Positions 16,348-24,947 of a stretch of DNA of 64,000 bases are shown one piece after another (position 1 is the stretch's first letter; every line of letters starts with the position of its first letter). Under the pieces are notes generated by a model, which made no database searches, was not told the DNA's origin, and worked only from the letters and a program-made list of their open reading frames with translations. The position numbers and the translations under genes are program-made. This DNA comes from Flavobacterium zhairuonense (GTDB taxonomy: Bacteria; Bacteroidota; Bacteroidia; Flavobacteriales; Flavobacteriaceae), in contig NZ_SJSY01000067.1 in the NCBI RefSeq assembly GCF_004352915.1, positions 148,709 through 212,708 on the forward strand, read 5' to 3'.

Positions 16348-17820
16348 ATGAAAACAATTTTAAGGAGTTTATTACTCATTTTTTTGCTGGCATTTGCTTT
16401 GCAATCTTGTGAAGATCAAGATGATGTTGAAGCTCCTGCAACTTTGCAAGTAAACGATTTTATCTGGCACGGATTAAATGAAGTTTATTTGTGGCAAGCT
16501 GACGTGCCAAATTTAGCAGATGATAGATTCAGCACCAAAGCGGAATTAAACTCTTATTTATCTGGATATTCTGATCCGGAAGAATTATTTCAAGATTTAT
16601 TAAATAAACCCATAAGTAAATATCCTGCAACGGCAATTGACCGTTTTAGCTGGATTGTGGACGATTATACTGTTTTGGAGCAAGAGCTTAACGGAATCAC
16701 AAAAAATAATGGTGTCGATTTTAAATTGACCCGAGTTTCATCTGGATCTAATGATGTTGTAGGTTATGTGCGTTACATTATCCCAAATTCGGATGCTTCA
16801 GGTAAAGCTATTAAAAGAGGGGATTTGTTTACTTCTGTAAATGGTACAAAACTTACGGTTTCAAATTATCAATCTTTATTGATTGCTCCTGACACTTATA
16901 CTTTGGATTTTGCAGATTATAACGGATCAGCATTTGTTTTGAATGGAAAATCGGTTACTTTGACTAAAACAGTTTTAGAAGAAAATCCTATTTTGATCAA
17001 TAAAGTAATTACATCTGGAGGTCATAAAATTGGTTATTTGATGTATAATGGATTTTATTCTGATTACGATGCTAGACTGAATCAAGCTTTTGGGGAATTA
17101 AAAGCACAAGGTGTTACAGATTTGGTTTTAGATTTAAGATACAATGGTGGAGGATCTGTGCGTTCTTCAACTCGCTTGGCTAGTATGATTACTGGGCAGT
17201 TTGATGGAAAAATATTTTCTAAACAGCAATATAATCTTAAATTGATGGCTTCAATGACGACAGATGACTTGGAGACTTTAAATCAGAGATTCGTAAATAG
17301 TATTGACGGAACGGCTTTGAATAGTTTGAACTTATCAAAAGTTTATATATTGACAACTTCAAATACTGCTTCGGCAAGTGAATTGGTTATAAACGGATTA
17401 AAACCTTATATCAATGTTGTTCAAATTGGGGAAACCACAATAGGTAAAAATGTGGGTTCTTTTACGGTTTATGATTCGCCAACTTTCACAAAAGAGAAAG
17501 TAAATCCAAATCATAAATATGCTATGCAACCATTGGTTTTCAAAATTACGAATGCACAAGATTTTGGAGATTATACATCTGGATTGACCCCTACGTATGT
17601 TCAATTAGAATATATCAACAATTATGGTGTTTTAGGAGATCCTTCTGAGCCATTATTGAGTTTGGCAATTTCTAAAATTACTGGAGCTACAGCTAAAAAG
17701 ATTCAAACAGACAAGTCTTTTATTTTGCCTTATATAAGCGATTCGAAAAAAATCAATGGATTACGAGACGAAATGTATTTAGAGAATGCTCCAAAAGGGT
17801 TTTCGAGATCATTAAAATAA
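16348..17820 (+). CDS. S41 family C-terminal-processing-type peptidase, lipoprotein
   Basis: This 490-residue lipoprotein (lipobox LQSC followed by EDQDD) is an envelope serine protease of family S41. An N-terminal helical region is followed by a PDZ-like segment (about 140-210) and the catalytic domain, with DLVLDLRYNGGGSV near 260, catalytic Ser in TSNTASASELVING near 335 and catalytic Lys in GETTIGKNVGSF near 360. The acidic residues after the Cys suggest surface export. S41 proteases cut or degrade proteins at the C-terminus. It is divergent from the ECF sigma operon, a possible functional link but not proof. Confidence 0.88.
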   Translation: MKTILRSLLLIFLLAFALQSCEDQDDVEAPATLQVNDFIWHGLNEVYLWQADVPNLADDRFSTKAELNSYLSGYSDPEELFQDLLNKPISKYPATAIDRFSWIVDDYTVLEQELNGITKNNGVDFKLTRVSSGSNDVVGYVRYIIPNSDASGKAIKRGDLFTSVNGTKLTVSNYQSLLIAPDTYTLDFADYNGSAFVLNGKSVTLTKTVLEENPILINKVITSGGHKIGYLMYNGFYSDYDARLNQAFGELKAQGVTDLVLDLRYNGGGSVRSSTRLASMITGQFDGKIFSKQQYNLKLMASMTTDDLETLNQRFVNSIDGTALNSLNLSKVYILTTSNTASASELVINGLKPYINVVQIGETTIGKNVGSFTVYDSPTFTKEKVNPNHKYAMQPLVFKITNAQDFGDYTSGLTPTYVQLEYINNYGVLGDPSEPLLSLAISKITGATAKKIQTDKSFILPYISDSKKINGLRDEMYLENAPKGFSRSLK

Positions 17821-17853
17821 AAAAAAAGGCTTTCAGAAATGAAAGCCTTTTTT
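17821..17853. terminator. Bidirectional terminator between S41 peptidase and btuG-like genes
   Basis: AAAAAAGGCTTTC pairs with GAAAGCCTTTTTTT around six bases. It begins directly after the S41 stop codon and faces the end of the leftward B12 uptake operon at 17894. Confidence 0.85.
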
Positions 17854-17893
17854 TCAAAAAAAATCCAAAAACTAATTTAAAAATAAAGGTATG

Positions 17894-18940
17894 TTAGTTG
17901 AAATAAAAACCATTTGGTCCAACTCCCACAGTTAATTCTTTTTGTGATACACCACTTAAATTGTAGATGTAAGCTTTGCTATTTGAAGCGTAATCTCCTG
18001 CATCGGCAATGAAAATTTTGTCATTGTTTACCGCAAAACCATATATAGAACCACCAGTTGAAAGCGTTGCTGTAAAGATTGGAGCGGTTGTAGCATCAGT
18101 TGCTGTTGTATTAATAGCATATACAGCTTTGCCTGCAGTGTAGTAAATTTTATCATTGTAAATGTCCAAGTAACCTGCACGTCCTTGAGCTTGTGGAATT
18201 GTAATTTTTGAAGCTGTTTTGTCAGAAAGTTTTACTTTTATAATTTCGCTGTTAGCTCCTGAAAGCCCTCTTAGGATGTACAGTATGCCGTCTTTTGCTT
18301 CCATAGTGTCAGCATTGTATCCAATAGTTACAGGTGTCTCCAATGCTTTTGTTGCTGGATTTACAACTAATAATTTATCGCTTGAGTAAGGTTCAGTAAT
18401 ATATAATTTGCCATTTTCTAATAAAATTCGGTTAGCAGTAGCATTCAATTCAATTTTAGACTCATACTTGTTAGTTGCCAAGTCAATAACAGCAATATAA
18501 TCGTCAGTATCGCCCGTAGCTGGATTGATGTATGAATATGTATTTGCATTTGTTACATATGCTTTTCCGTCTTTTACAACACCATATCTTGGGTTTGCCA
18601 ATCCACTATCAATTTTAGCAACTAATTTAAAGGTGTATCTATTTACAACATTAATTACGTTAGATCCACCAGCAATGATATACGCTTTGTCTCCGTCAAA
18701 AAAGATGTTTTGAAGATATACTCCCGCAAAATCTCCTGCATTTGCAGTTTTGTAAACGTCAGCAGTAAAATTTGATAAATCATCACTCGCAAAAGAAACA
18801 GATCCACCGCTAGAATTTCCTTCGTTTAAGATGAAAAAACCATTATCATAAGCTCCTTTCGGATCGTTGTCATCATCGTTAGAACAAGAAACAAAAAGCG
18901 AGACGCTGATTGCGAATAAAAATAATCTAGTTAATTTCAT
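17894..18940 (-). CDS. BtuG-like cobalamin-binding surface lipoprotein (DUF5074 beta-propeller)
   Basis: This is a 348-residue lipoprotein likely held on the cell surface (lipobox FVSC followed by SNDDDNDP). The body is a chain of short repeats with blade-like motifs (KAYVTNANTYSYINPATGD, KLYITEPYSSDKLLVVNPAT, KIYYTAGKAVYAINT), fitting a YncE/DUF5074 seven-bladed propeller. It starts five bases after btuB and lies under the same cobalamin riboswitch. In Bacteroides, BtuG is such a propeller that captures B12 and passes it to BtuB; the same role is inferred here from position, topology and fold. Sequence similarity to BtuG itself was not tested. Confidence 0.75.
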   Translation of the reverse strand: MKLTRLFLFAISVSLFVSCSNDDDNDPKGAYDNGFFILNEGNSSGGSVSFASDDLSNFTADVYKTANAGDFAGVYLQNIFFDGDKAYIIAGGSNVINVVNRYTFKLVAKIDSGLANPRYGVVKDGKAYVTNANTYSYINPATGDTDDYIAVIDLATNKYESKIELNATANRILLENGKLYITEPYSSDKLLVVNPATKALETPVTIGYNADTMEAKDGILYILRGLSGANSEIIKVKLSDKTASKITIPQAQGRAGYLDIYNDKIYYTAGKAVYAINTTATDATTAPIFTATLSTGGSIYGFAVNNDKIFIADAGDYASNSKAYIYNLSGVSQKELTVGVGPNGFYFN

Positions 18941-18945
18941 TATAT

Positions 18946-20799
18946 TTAAAATTTAAGGTTTAAGTACATATTAAAATTTCTTCCAGGCACTGGTCTGTTT
19001 TCAAGACTTTCATAATTTTCGTTCCAAATATTCAATATTTGAAATCCGAGTTTGAAAGAACTTAAAAATTTAAAGTCATAATCGATTCCAATATTCGAAA
19101 CCGTATAAGCATTAACAATTTCATTTGGATCATTATCTGCCTGTGTATACACAAAACCATTATACAGAAATTGGTAATAAGCAGAGATTCGGCTTCGTGA
19201 ATATGAAACTGACGCTGTTACTTTATTGAAAGGAACAAAGAACAGTTGTTTGTCGGTTTCTGTGTTTTCTGAAACCGTGTATGCATAAGTAGCATTGGCT
19301 CCAAAATAATTTTTGCCATACTGTTTTTTCCAGCTCAGTAAAGTTTCGGCACCATAACTGTTGACTTTATCTGTGTTTTCGGGTCTCCAGATGCCCCCGC
19401 TTCCTGGGACCCATCGCAATAAATCGGTAATTTTGATGTAGTAAAGTGTTTGCGTAAGCGAAATGTTTTTGAAAGTAAATACATTTCCAATTTCCGCCTG
19501 ATAGGAACTTTCTGGTTTTAAATCAGGATTTCCTCCTTCTTCCCAATATAAATCGTTGAAAGTTGGAATTCTGAAATTTCTAGACAAATTCAATTTCAAA
19601 TTATACAGTTTTCCAAATTGGTAAGAAGATCCTAAATTGAATAAAACAGGCGATTTATAATTGTCTGTAAATTCTTTTCGAATACCAAATTCACTTTTCC
19701 AGTCTTTTGAAAAATCTTGTTTTACTAATAAAGCAGCAGAACTTATTTCTCGAGTATTATCTCCAAAACCGCTTCCATAACCTTTTGTGCGGTTGTAATC
19801 TAAAATCCCGTTTACTTGTGTTGATTTGAAAAGTGTGTATCCTAAATCGGCTTTTGTGATAAAACTTTCTGTTTTTCCGTAAGTATATTGATTTAGAGCG
19901 TTGTTTGCGTAATATTGGTAATTTTCAAAAATATAGGCCGTTTTGAAATTGGCTGTAAACTTCCCGTAATTTCCGTCGTATTCAAGTAAATTTCTGTTGA
20001 AACCGTTTACATATTTGCTTGGAGTTTCAGTTTCGGTTATTAAAGAAGTATTTCGATCTGTGTTCGAAGTCTGAGTATATAATTTTAAACTGTTTTTGGC
20101 ATCAAATTTATATCCCAAATTAGCACTTAGGGTGATAACGTCGTATTGTCCATTTTGATTCCAGCGCTGTTCGCCTTTCCAAGTATATCGGTTCAAATAT
20201 TTATAGTCGTTTGTCGAACTGTTTTTTGAAAAACCAATTTGGGCGCTCCACTTTTTATTGGAAATATTAGTTTTATAATTAATCCCAATGGTATTAAAAC
20301 TTCCGTAATCGAGTTTTAAATTATTCTCAAAACGATTATAAAATGCCAAATCGTTGTTTAAATGGACAGTTCCGCCCACGGCACCACTTCCGTAAATAAC
20401 ACTTCCGCCGCCAGCTTTTACACTAATTGAATTGTAATCTGCTCCCGAAATAGTGTTGAAATCGGTGCTTCCATTCATCTGAGAATTGATATTAATTCCA
20501 TTCCAAATAACAGCGGTTTGAGAAGAAGTCGTTCCTCTAAAAGCAACTGTCGAAAGCATTCCGCGACCGTATTCTTTAAAATAAATTGTAGAATTGAAGT
20601 TTAATAAATCAGTTAACAAAGCCTCATTTTTATTGATAACAGAATCATTGAGTTTTAAAACCGATTGTGATGTAGAATATTTTTTAAGATTGGAATCAGA
20701 AACTAAAACTTCTTTTAAACTAGTAATAGAATCTTTTTGCGCCCAAATCAATTGGCACAACAATACTAAACTAAAGGCGAAATATTTTTTTAAAGTCAT
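18946..20799 (-). CDS. btuB: TonB-dependent vitamin B12 receptor BtuB
   Basis: BtuB carries cobalamins across the outer membrane using TonB energy. The 617-residue protein has a signal peptide (ending LIWAQ), a TonB-box-like KEVLVSD, a plug domain with VAFRGTTSSQTAVIWNGININ and GSGAVGGTVHL (about 45-165), then a 22-strand-type barrel to the terminal aromatic strand NMYLNLKF. The cobalamin riboswitch in its leader identifies the substrate more firmly than the protein does. It is cotranscribed with the BtuG-like lipoprotein five bases downstream. B12 abundance should repress both. Confidence 0.92.
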   Translation of the reverse strand: MTLKKYFAFSLVLLCQLIWAQKDSITSLKEVLVSDSNLKKYSTSQSVLKLNDSVINKNEALLTDLLNFNSTIYFKEYGRGMLSTVAFRGTTSSQTAVIWNGININSQMNGSTDFNTISGADYNSISVKAGGGSVIYGSGAVGGTVHLNNDLAFYNRFENNLKLDYGSFNTIGINYKTNISNKKWSAQIGFSKNSSTNDYKYLNRYTWKGEQRWNQNGQYDVITLSANLGYKFDAKNSLKLYTQTSNTDRNTSLITETETPSKYVNGFNRNLLEYDGNYGKFTANFKTAYIFENYQYYANNALNQYTYGKTESFITKADLGYTLFKSTQVNGILDYNRTKGYGSGFGDNTREISSAALLVKQDFSKDWKSEFGIRKEFTDNYKSPVLFNLGSSYQFGKLYNLKLNLSRNFRIPTFNDLYWEEGGNPDLKPESSYQAEIGNVFTFKNISLTQTLYYIKITDLLRWVPGSGGIWRPENTDKVNSYGAETLLSWKKQYGKNYFGANATYAYTVSENTETDKQLFFVPFNKVTASVSYSRSRISAYYQFLYNGFVYTQADNDPNEIVNAYTVSNIGIDYDFKFLSSFKLGFQILNIWNENYESLENRPVPGRNFNMYLNLKF

Positions 20800-20808
20800 A
20801 ATTTCTAC

Positions 20809-20826
20809 ACTCTTTTTCCCGAGAGT
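20809..20826 (-). promoter_or_regulatory. Possible expression-platform hairpin ahead of btuB
   Basis: On the transcript, ACUCU pairs with AGAGU around a loop CGGGAAAA, ending 10 bases before the btuB ATG. This placement would let the riboswitch mask the start region rather than terminate transcription. There is no U-run after it. Confidence 0.4.
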
Positions 20827-20840
20827 TCGATCTTTGTTTC

Positions 20841-20992
20841 AAAGGCAGGTCTCCTGGCTTACGTCTTGTTGTTTGCCTTCCCATTCGCCGCGGTGAACAG
20901 TGGTTTGTAGATAACAACAAGCATTCTTTTCAGAACTAAGCTTACAGTTGCGGGTACAGCTCAAGATTTTACTTGATTCCCTTTTAATGTGT
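20841..20992 (-). ncRNA. Cobalamin riboswitch
   Basis: Read on the minus strand, the leader contains the classical B12-box elements: an AAAGGGAATC-like start, then GAGCTGTACCCGCAACTGTAAG (the conserved core, complement of about 20940-20963), and the closing GTAAGCCAGGAGACCTGCC segment (complement of about 20843-20862). This controls btuB and the BtuG-like gene. Boundaries are by eye. The regulated step is probably translation start, judging from the absence of a U-run before btuB. Confidence 0.95.
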
Positions 20993-21025
20993 TTTTTTAA
21001 TTAAAAACACAACCTTAATTTTGCG

Positions 21026-21058
21026 CAAAGATAAAGTTAAAATTATTGAATTTTCAAA
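21026..21058 (-). promoter_or_regulatory. Promoter of the riboswitch-btuB operon
   Basis: On the minus strand TATCTTTG (21026-21033) fits the -7 box and TTTG (21055-21058) the -33 box, with a 21-base gap. Transcription would begin near 21019, just ahead of the riboswitch. Confidence 0.6.
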
Positions 21059-21099
21059 TTTGTTTTACTTTTTCGGACAAATTCTGAACAAAAGCTTTG

Positions 21100-21636
21100 T
21101 CAAAGCTCAATTTTAATGACTTGACCAAAATCAACTTTATTTTGAAATGCCTCTTTTAAAGGCAATGAAGTTTGATGACATAAGATACTTCTGATGATTC
21201 CGGCATGTGCGACAATTACAATTGGTTGTTTTACATTTTTTGAAATATTGTTCAACAAAAAGTCACTAACTCTGTCATGCAATTCAACAAAAGATTCTCC
21301 GTTTGAAACCTTGATATTTACGAAATCTTCCATCCATGGATTGAGTTGTTCGGGCGGAATTTCGTTCCAGTTTTTGAGTTCCCAATCGCCAAAATTCATT
21401 TCTTTTAAACGCTCATCTTCGTGATAGGAAATGGTTTTGATGTTGTTTTGAATGTGTTTCGCCAAAATCACACAACGCTTTAACGGACTTGTAAAAATCG
21501 AAGCTTCGGAAGGCAATTGCGAAACAATTTCGTCAAAGATATTATCAAAAGGAACAGCAATATCAACATCAGATTGGCCATAACAAATTCCTTTTTCGCA
21601 GATGGTTTCAGTGTGGCGAACTAGATAAATTTCCAT
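21100..21636 (-). CDS. cobC: Alpha-ribazole phosphatase, histidine phosphatase family
   Basis: CobC removes phosphate from alpha-ribazole phosphate (or adenosylcobalamin 5'-phosphate) in lower-loop assembly. The start MEIYLVRHTET (ATG at 21636) holds the RHG-type catalytic His; the second His is in VAHAGIIRS near residue 145. The 178-residue length fits. A longer frame upstream starts inside cobS and is unlikely. It overlaps the end of cobS by 16 bases. It is the last gene of the cobU, bluB-cobT, cobS, cobC series on this strand. Confidence 0.85.
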   Translation of the reverse strand: MEIYLVRHTETICEKGICYGQSDVDIAVPFDNIFDEIVSQLPSEASIFTSPLKRCVILAKHIQNNIKTISYHEDERLKEMNFGDWELKNWNEIPPEQLNPWMEDFVNIKVSNGESFVELHDRVSDFLLNNISKNVKQPIVIVAHAGIIRSILCHQTSLPLKEAFQNKVDFGQVIKIEL

Positions 21637-22418
21637 ATAAAAAGAAGACTTAAGTAAAAAATAACTTCGCAGACTTGCTGTGTGGCACCAAGGCAATCGC
21701 CAGTATATCCGTCAATCCATTTTTGAAAATATCGCGCTAAAAAATATCTTGTCAAAAAAATAGGAATTAAAACCAACAGGATTTTTATCTGAAAAGAAAA
21801 ATAGGCGAGCGCTAACAATGGAACTAATCCAAAGAAAAAAGATCCGAAAATCTCTTTCCAAGTATGTTGTTTTGCAATCGGTTTACTTTTGCTTGTTGCA
21901 TCATCTCGTGAATATTCATGAGTGAAAATGATACTGATTGCAGCCAAACGGCTTAAAGAATGAGCCGAAATAAATAACAAGAATAGTAGAAAATAGGTGT
22001 TGTCATTTTTGAAAATCAGAAGAGATTCTGAAAGCAATTTGAATTTTGCTAAAAACAACAATACCAAGCCAATTGCTCCATAAGCCCCAATTGCACTGTC
22101 TTTCATAATCATCAGGATTTTTTCTTTAGTCCAACCACCGCCAAATCCGTCGCAGACATCTGCAAAACCGTCTTCGTGGAACGCTCCTGTTGTTAAAATA
22201 GAAGCAATTATGGCGAAAATTACCGCGGTTTCTGTTGAAAGAAATAAAGAGAAAATATAGAAGGAAAGAAATGAAATACTACCAACAATCCATCCAATAA
22301 ATGGAAAATAACGGGTTGCTTTGTTCAAATAATCAGGATGATGCGTAATGTTTTTTGGACATGGAATTCTTGTATAAAACATTAAACAGGTGAAGAAAAT
22401 GTGTAGTTCTTTTTTCAT
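21621..22418 (-). CDS. cobS: Adenosylcobinamide-GDP ribazoletransferase (cobalamin synthase)
   Basis: CobS joins adenosylcobinamide-GDP to alpha-ribazole (phosphate) in the inner membrane. The 265-residue protein has multiple hydrophobic segments and the family motif HEDGFADVCDGFGGG (about 80-95), which holds the acidic metal-binding residues. The C-terminal GYTGDCLGATQQ motif is also typical. It overlaps cobC; a repeat element and a transposase-like gene (22433-23098) separate it from bluB-cobT, so the operon has probably been interrupted by mobile sequence. Confidence 0.92.
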   Translation of the reverse strand: MKKELHIFFTCLMFYTRIPCPKNITHHPDYLNKATRYFPFIGWIVGSISFLSFYIFSLFLSTETAVIFAIIASILTTGAFHEDGFADVCDGFGGGWTKEKILMIMKDSAIGAYGAIGLVLLFLAKFKLLSESLLIFKNDNTYFLLFLLFISAHSLSRLAAISIIFTHEYSRDDATSKSKPIAKQHTWKEIFGSFFFGLVPLLALAYFSFQIKILLVLIPIFLTRYFLARYFQKWIDGYTGDCLGATQQVCEVIFYLSLLFIWKFI

Positions 22419-22432
22419 TTAAAGTGTGTAAG

Positions 22433-22563
22433 TTTGGCTAAAGCCCTTTGTTTGTCAATATTAAACCAACATCTAAAGATGTTGGCAATTCATTTCATAT
22501 AAATTGCCTCCAGATTTATCTGGAGGTTAATATGAAATCACAAAGAAAAGGGCTTTAGCCAAA
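22433..22563. repeat. 131-bp nested palindrome element beside the RAYT gene
   Basis: Outer arms TTTGGCTAAAGCCCTTT (22433-22449) and its perfect inverse (22547-22563) enclose ATTTCATAT (22492-22500) paired with ATATGAAAT (22530-22538), and two hairpins, CCAACATC-TAAA-GATGTTGG (22467-22486) and CCTCCAGAT-TTATCTGGAGG (22507-22527). Each outer arm contains a palindrome GGCTAAAGCC. This layered design is typical of REP/BIME substrates of a REP-associated transposase. Confidence 0.8.
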
Positions 22564-22599
22564 AAATCAAAGCAAAGTTTTTCATGTTATAATTTTTGA

Positions 22600-22657
22600 A
22601 TTGCCTCCAGATTTATCTGGTGGTTTAATAAAATGACAAAGAATAAGGCTTTAGCCA
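22600..22657. repeat. Second REP-like unit next to the RAYT gene
   Basis: ATTGCCTCCAGATTTATCTGG (shortened repeat of the hairpin in the element at 22433-22563) is followed by GGCTTTAGCC. It lies nine bases from the end of the transposase gene at 22667 and is a partial second copy of the neighbouring element. Confidence 0.75.
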
Positions 22658-22666
22658 AACTCTCGA

Positions 22667-23098
22667 CTAAATTCTTTTAAATCCAAATTTGATCATAAAC
22701 TCATCATATTCTTCTTGAAATGTTTTCTTTTTATGATGTTCTTCTTGGTTTTTGATATAATCTCGGACTTTATCAACAATCGATTCTGAAACTGAAACAG
22801 CAAAATATTCGTCTTGCCATTCAAATTTTTCTTTTGTTAATTGATTTTTATTGATCCAATATGAAGACTCGCCTTTTAATAATTGTATTGTTTTCTGAAT
22901 AGTTTGGTCATTTCCGAGCGAAATCAAGCAATGACAATGGTCATTATATCCACTAATGAACTCAATAAATATATTTTTTTTTAAGGCATTTTCTTTGATG
23001 TGATGCCAAATTTTCTGACGTAAATCAAGAGAATTTAAAAATGGGAATCTGTTTTTTGTGCTCCAAACGCAATGAATATAAACTTTTGTAAATGGCAT
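22667..23098 (-). CDS. REP-associated tyrosine transposase (IS200/IS605-like Y1 HUH enzyme)
   Basis: The 143-residue protein is a single-strand DNA nuclease-type transposase of the Y1 HUH class. It shows VYIHCVWSTKNRFPFL near the start, an HxH motif in DHCHCLISL (near residue 55), LLKGESSYWINK, WQDEYFAVSVSES and the catalytic-Tyr helix VRDYIKNQEEHHKK (near 115). It is a single gene, flanked on its 3' side by two nested palindromes (22433-22657) rather than by full IS ends, so it looks like a REP-associated transposase (RAYT) more than a simple IS200. It splits the cobalamin gene series between bluB-cobT and cobS. Confidence 0.85.
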   Translation of the reverse strand: MPFTKVYIHCVWSTKNRFPFLNSLDLRQKIWHHIKENALKKNIFIEFISGYNDHCHCLISLGNDQTIQKTIQLLKGESSYWINKNQLTKEKFEWQDEYFAVSVSESIVDKVRDYIKNQEEHHKKKTFQEEYDEFMIKFGFKRI

Positions 23099-23161
23099 GT
23101 AAAAGATTTAAATAATTTCGATTTATGCTCAAAGTTATAAACTTTAAAAATAAAAAGAAAG

Positions 23162-24850
23162 TTATTTCTTACTAACTCCCGCGCTTTCAAAACTAGCCAT
23201 TTCATTTAAAAAAGCCTCAGCCGATTTTAAAATTGGGAAAGCAATTGCGCAACCCGTTCCTTCGCCCAAGCGCAAATCTAAATTTAAAATTGGTTTTGCA
23301 TCGAGATAATCTAAAAGTTTTATATGTGCTTTTTCGGCAGAACAATGACAGAAAACGGCATTTTTTTTAATATTCGGATTTAATTTATATGCGATTAAAA
23401 ATGCTGTAGTGCAAATAAAGCCGTCAACTAAAATCAGCATTTGGTTTTCAAAAGCGGCTAGCATTCCGCCCGCCATTTGCAGGATTTCAAAACCGCCAAA
23501 ATAGGCAAGTTGTGTCATTAATTCGGCTTGGCCAGAATAATTTTCGATTGCCTTTTTGAGCAAATTTTGTTTTTGAAGCAGCTTTTCCTCTTTAATTCCG
23601 GTTCCTTTTCCGACACATTCTTCAATTGAGAAACCTGTCAAAATGCTCATTAAAACAGAAGCTGTTGAAGTATTTCCAATTCCCATTTCACCAAAGCCAA
23701 TACAGTTTGAACCTGTTTTTGCTATTTCTTCCACAATTGATTTTCCTCTTTCAAAACAGAATTGAACTTCGGTTTCGCTCATTGCTGGAACGTGCAGAAA
23801 AGATTGTGTTCCTTTTGCGATTTTGGCATTTATTAGTTTTGTATTCGTCGGGAAATCATAGTTCACGCCTGAATCAACAATCGACAATTCAATACTATTT
23901 TGTTTGCAAAAAACATTTATTGCCGCGCCACCGTCAAGAAAATTATTCACCATTTGACGTGTAACATCTTGCGGATAATCGCTTACACCGTGATTTGCTA
24001 TTCCGTGATCAGCGGCAAAAACAACCATGTTTGGATTTATGATTTTCGGATTTAGTTTTTGCAAGACGGATGCCATTTGGAAAGCCAATGTTTCTAAAGT
24101 TCCTAAAGCGCCAATTGGTTTTGTTTTTGAATCTATTTTATCTTGAAGAAGTTTATCAAAATCTTCACTGTTATTTTTTTCTGACGAAGTATTTGTATTG
24201 ATTTCTGAAGTTGAACTTTCGTTTAAATGTTGAATTTCAGTGCAAATTGGTGCTTCCGATTTTTGTTTCCAATGCAATTGCTGCAACATGGGTTGATTGT
24301 CATAGTTTGTTGCAGGTTTTCCTATGCAGAAATATCCTAAAGGCTCAATATTTTCTGGTAAATCTAATATTTTTTTAAACTGGTAATAATTTAAAATAGA
24401 AACCCAGCCCATTCCGTAGCCTTGTTCTGTCAATGAAAGCCAAATATTCTGCGCCGCACAAACCGAACTGAATTTTACCGCTTCATTACTTCCAACAGTT
24501 CCAATCGTAAATTGATTTAAAACAGATCGATCATAAGCAATTATAAGTCCGATTGGTGCTTCTTCAATTGCTTCTAGTTTTAATGATCTGTAAAGTTCTT
24601 TTTGTTCGGGATTGTCAGTAAGTTCTTCGGCTTTTTTGTTGTACTCTAAAAACAGATTTTTAATGGCTGTTTTGACTTCAGAAGATTTTATGATGTAATA
24701 TCTCGTAGCATCCGTTAACCCAACAGAAGGCGCCCAATGTCCAGCCTGTAAAGCTTTTTGGATTACTTCGTCAGGAACTTCATCGGCAGTAAAATGTCGT
24801 GTGTCGCGGCGTGATTTTAAGATATCATCTAAACTAGTCATAAATTCCAT
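23162..24850 (-). CDS. bluB-cobT: BluB-CobT fusion: dimethylbenzimidazole synthase plus nicotinate-nucleotide:DMB phosphoribosyltransferase
   Basis: This protein would both make and activate the B12 lower ligand. The N-terminal part (about 1-205) is nitroreductase-fold BluB with RRDTRHF, GHWAPSVGLTDATRYYII and the LGYFCIGKP core; BluB makes 5,6-dimethylbenzimidazole from reduced flavin and O2. A Ser/Asn-rich linker (about 210-235) joins it to CobT (about 236-562), which has GALGTLETLAFQ, VFAADHGIANHGVS, GFGEMGIGNTSTAS and RLGEGTGCA (catalytic Glu). CobT makes alpha-ribazole phosphate from nicotinate mononucleotide. The start at 24850 (MEFMTS) is favoured; Met at 24841 is also possible. Lies downstream of cobU. 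Confidence 0.9.
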   Translation of the reverse strand: MEFMTSLDDILKSRRDTRHFTADEVPDEVIQKALQAGHWAPSVGLTDATRYYIIKSSEVKTAIKNLFLEYNKKAEELTDNPEQKELYRSLKLEAIEEAPIGLIIAYDRSVLNQFTIGTVGSNEAVKFSSVCAAQNIWLSLTEQGYGMGWVSILNYYQFKKILDLPENIEPLGYFCIGKPATNYDNQPMLQQLHWKQKSEAPICTEIQHLNESSTSEINTNTSSEKNNSEDFDKLLQDKIDSKTKPIGALGTLETLAFQMASVLQKLNPKIINPNMVVFAADHGIANHGVSDYPQDVTRQMVNNFLDGGAAINVFCKQNSIELSIVDSGVNYDFPTNTKLINAKIAKGTQSFLHVPAMSETEVQFCFERGKSIVEEIAKTGSNCIGFGEMGIGNTSTASVLMSILTGFSIEECVGKGTGIKEEKLLQKQNLLKKAIENYSGQAELMTQLAYFGGFEILQMAGGMLAAFENQMLILVDGFICTTAFLIAYKLNPNIKKNAVFCHCSAEKAHIKLLDYLDAKPILNLDLRLGEGTGCAIAFPILKSAEAFLNEMASFESAGVSKK

Positions 24851-24947
24851 TTTTTTATCTCGAGGCTTCGGGACCAAATTCCAATTTCATTGTGAATGTG
24901 ATTATTCTTTTTTTGTAAAGGTACTTTAGTATATTGGAATTTGGAAT

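Noticed and set aside
21637..21696. Upstream extension of cobC by 20 codons
   Set aside because: It lies inside cobS and precedes the conserved start MEIYLVRHTE.
22667..23098. A full IS200/IS605 insertion sequence
   Set aside because: No accessory tnpB and no clear left and right ends around the gene; palindromes lie on one side only, which fits RAYT better.
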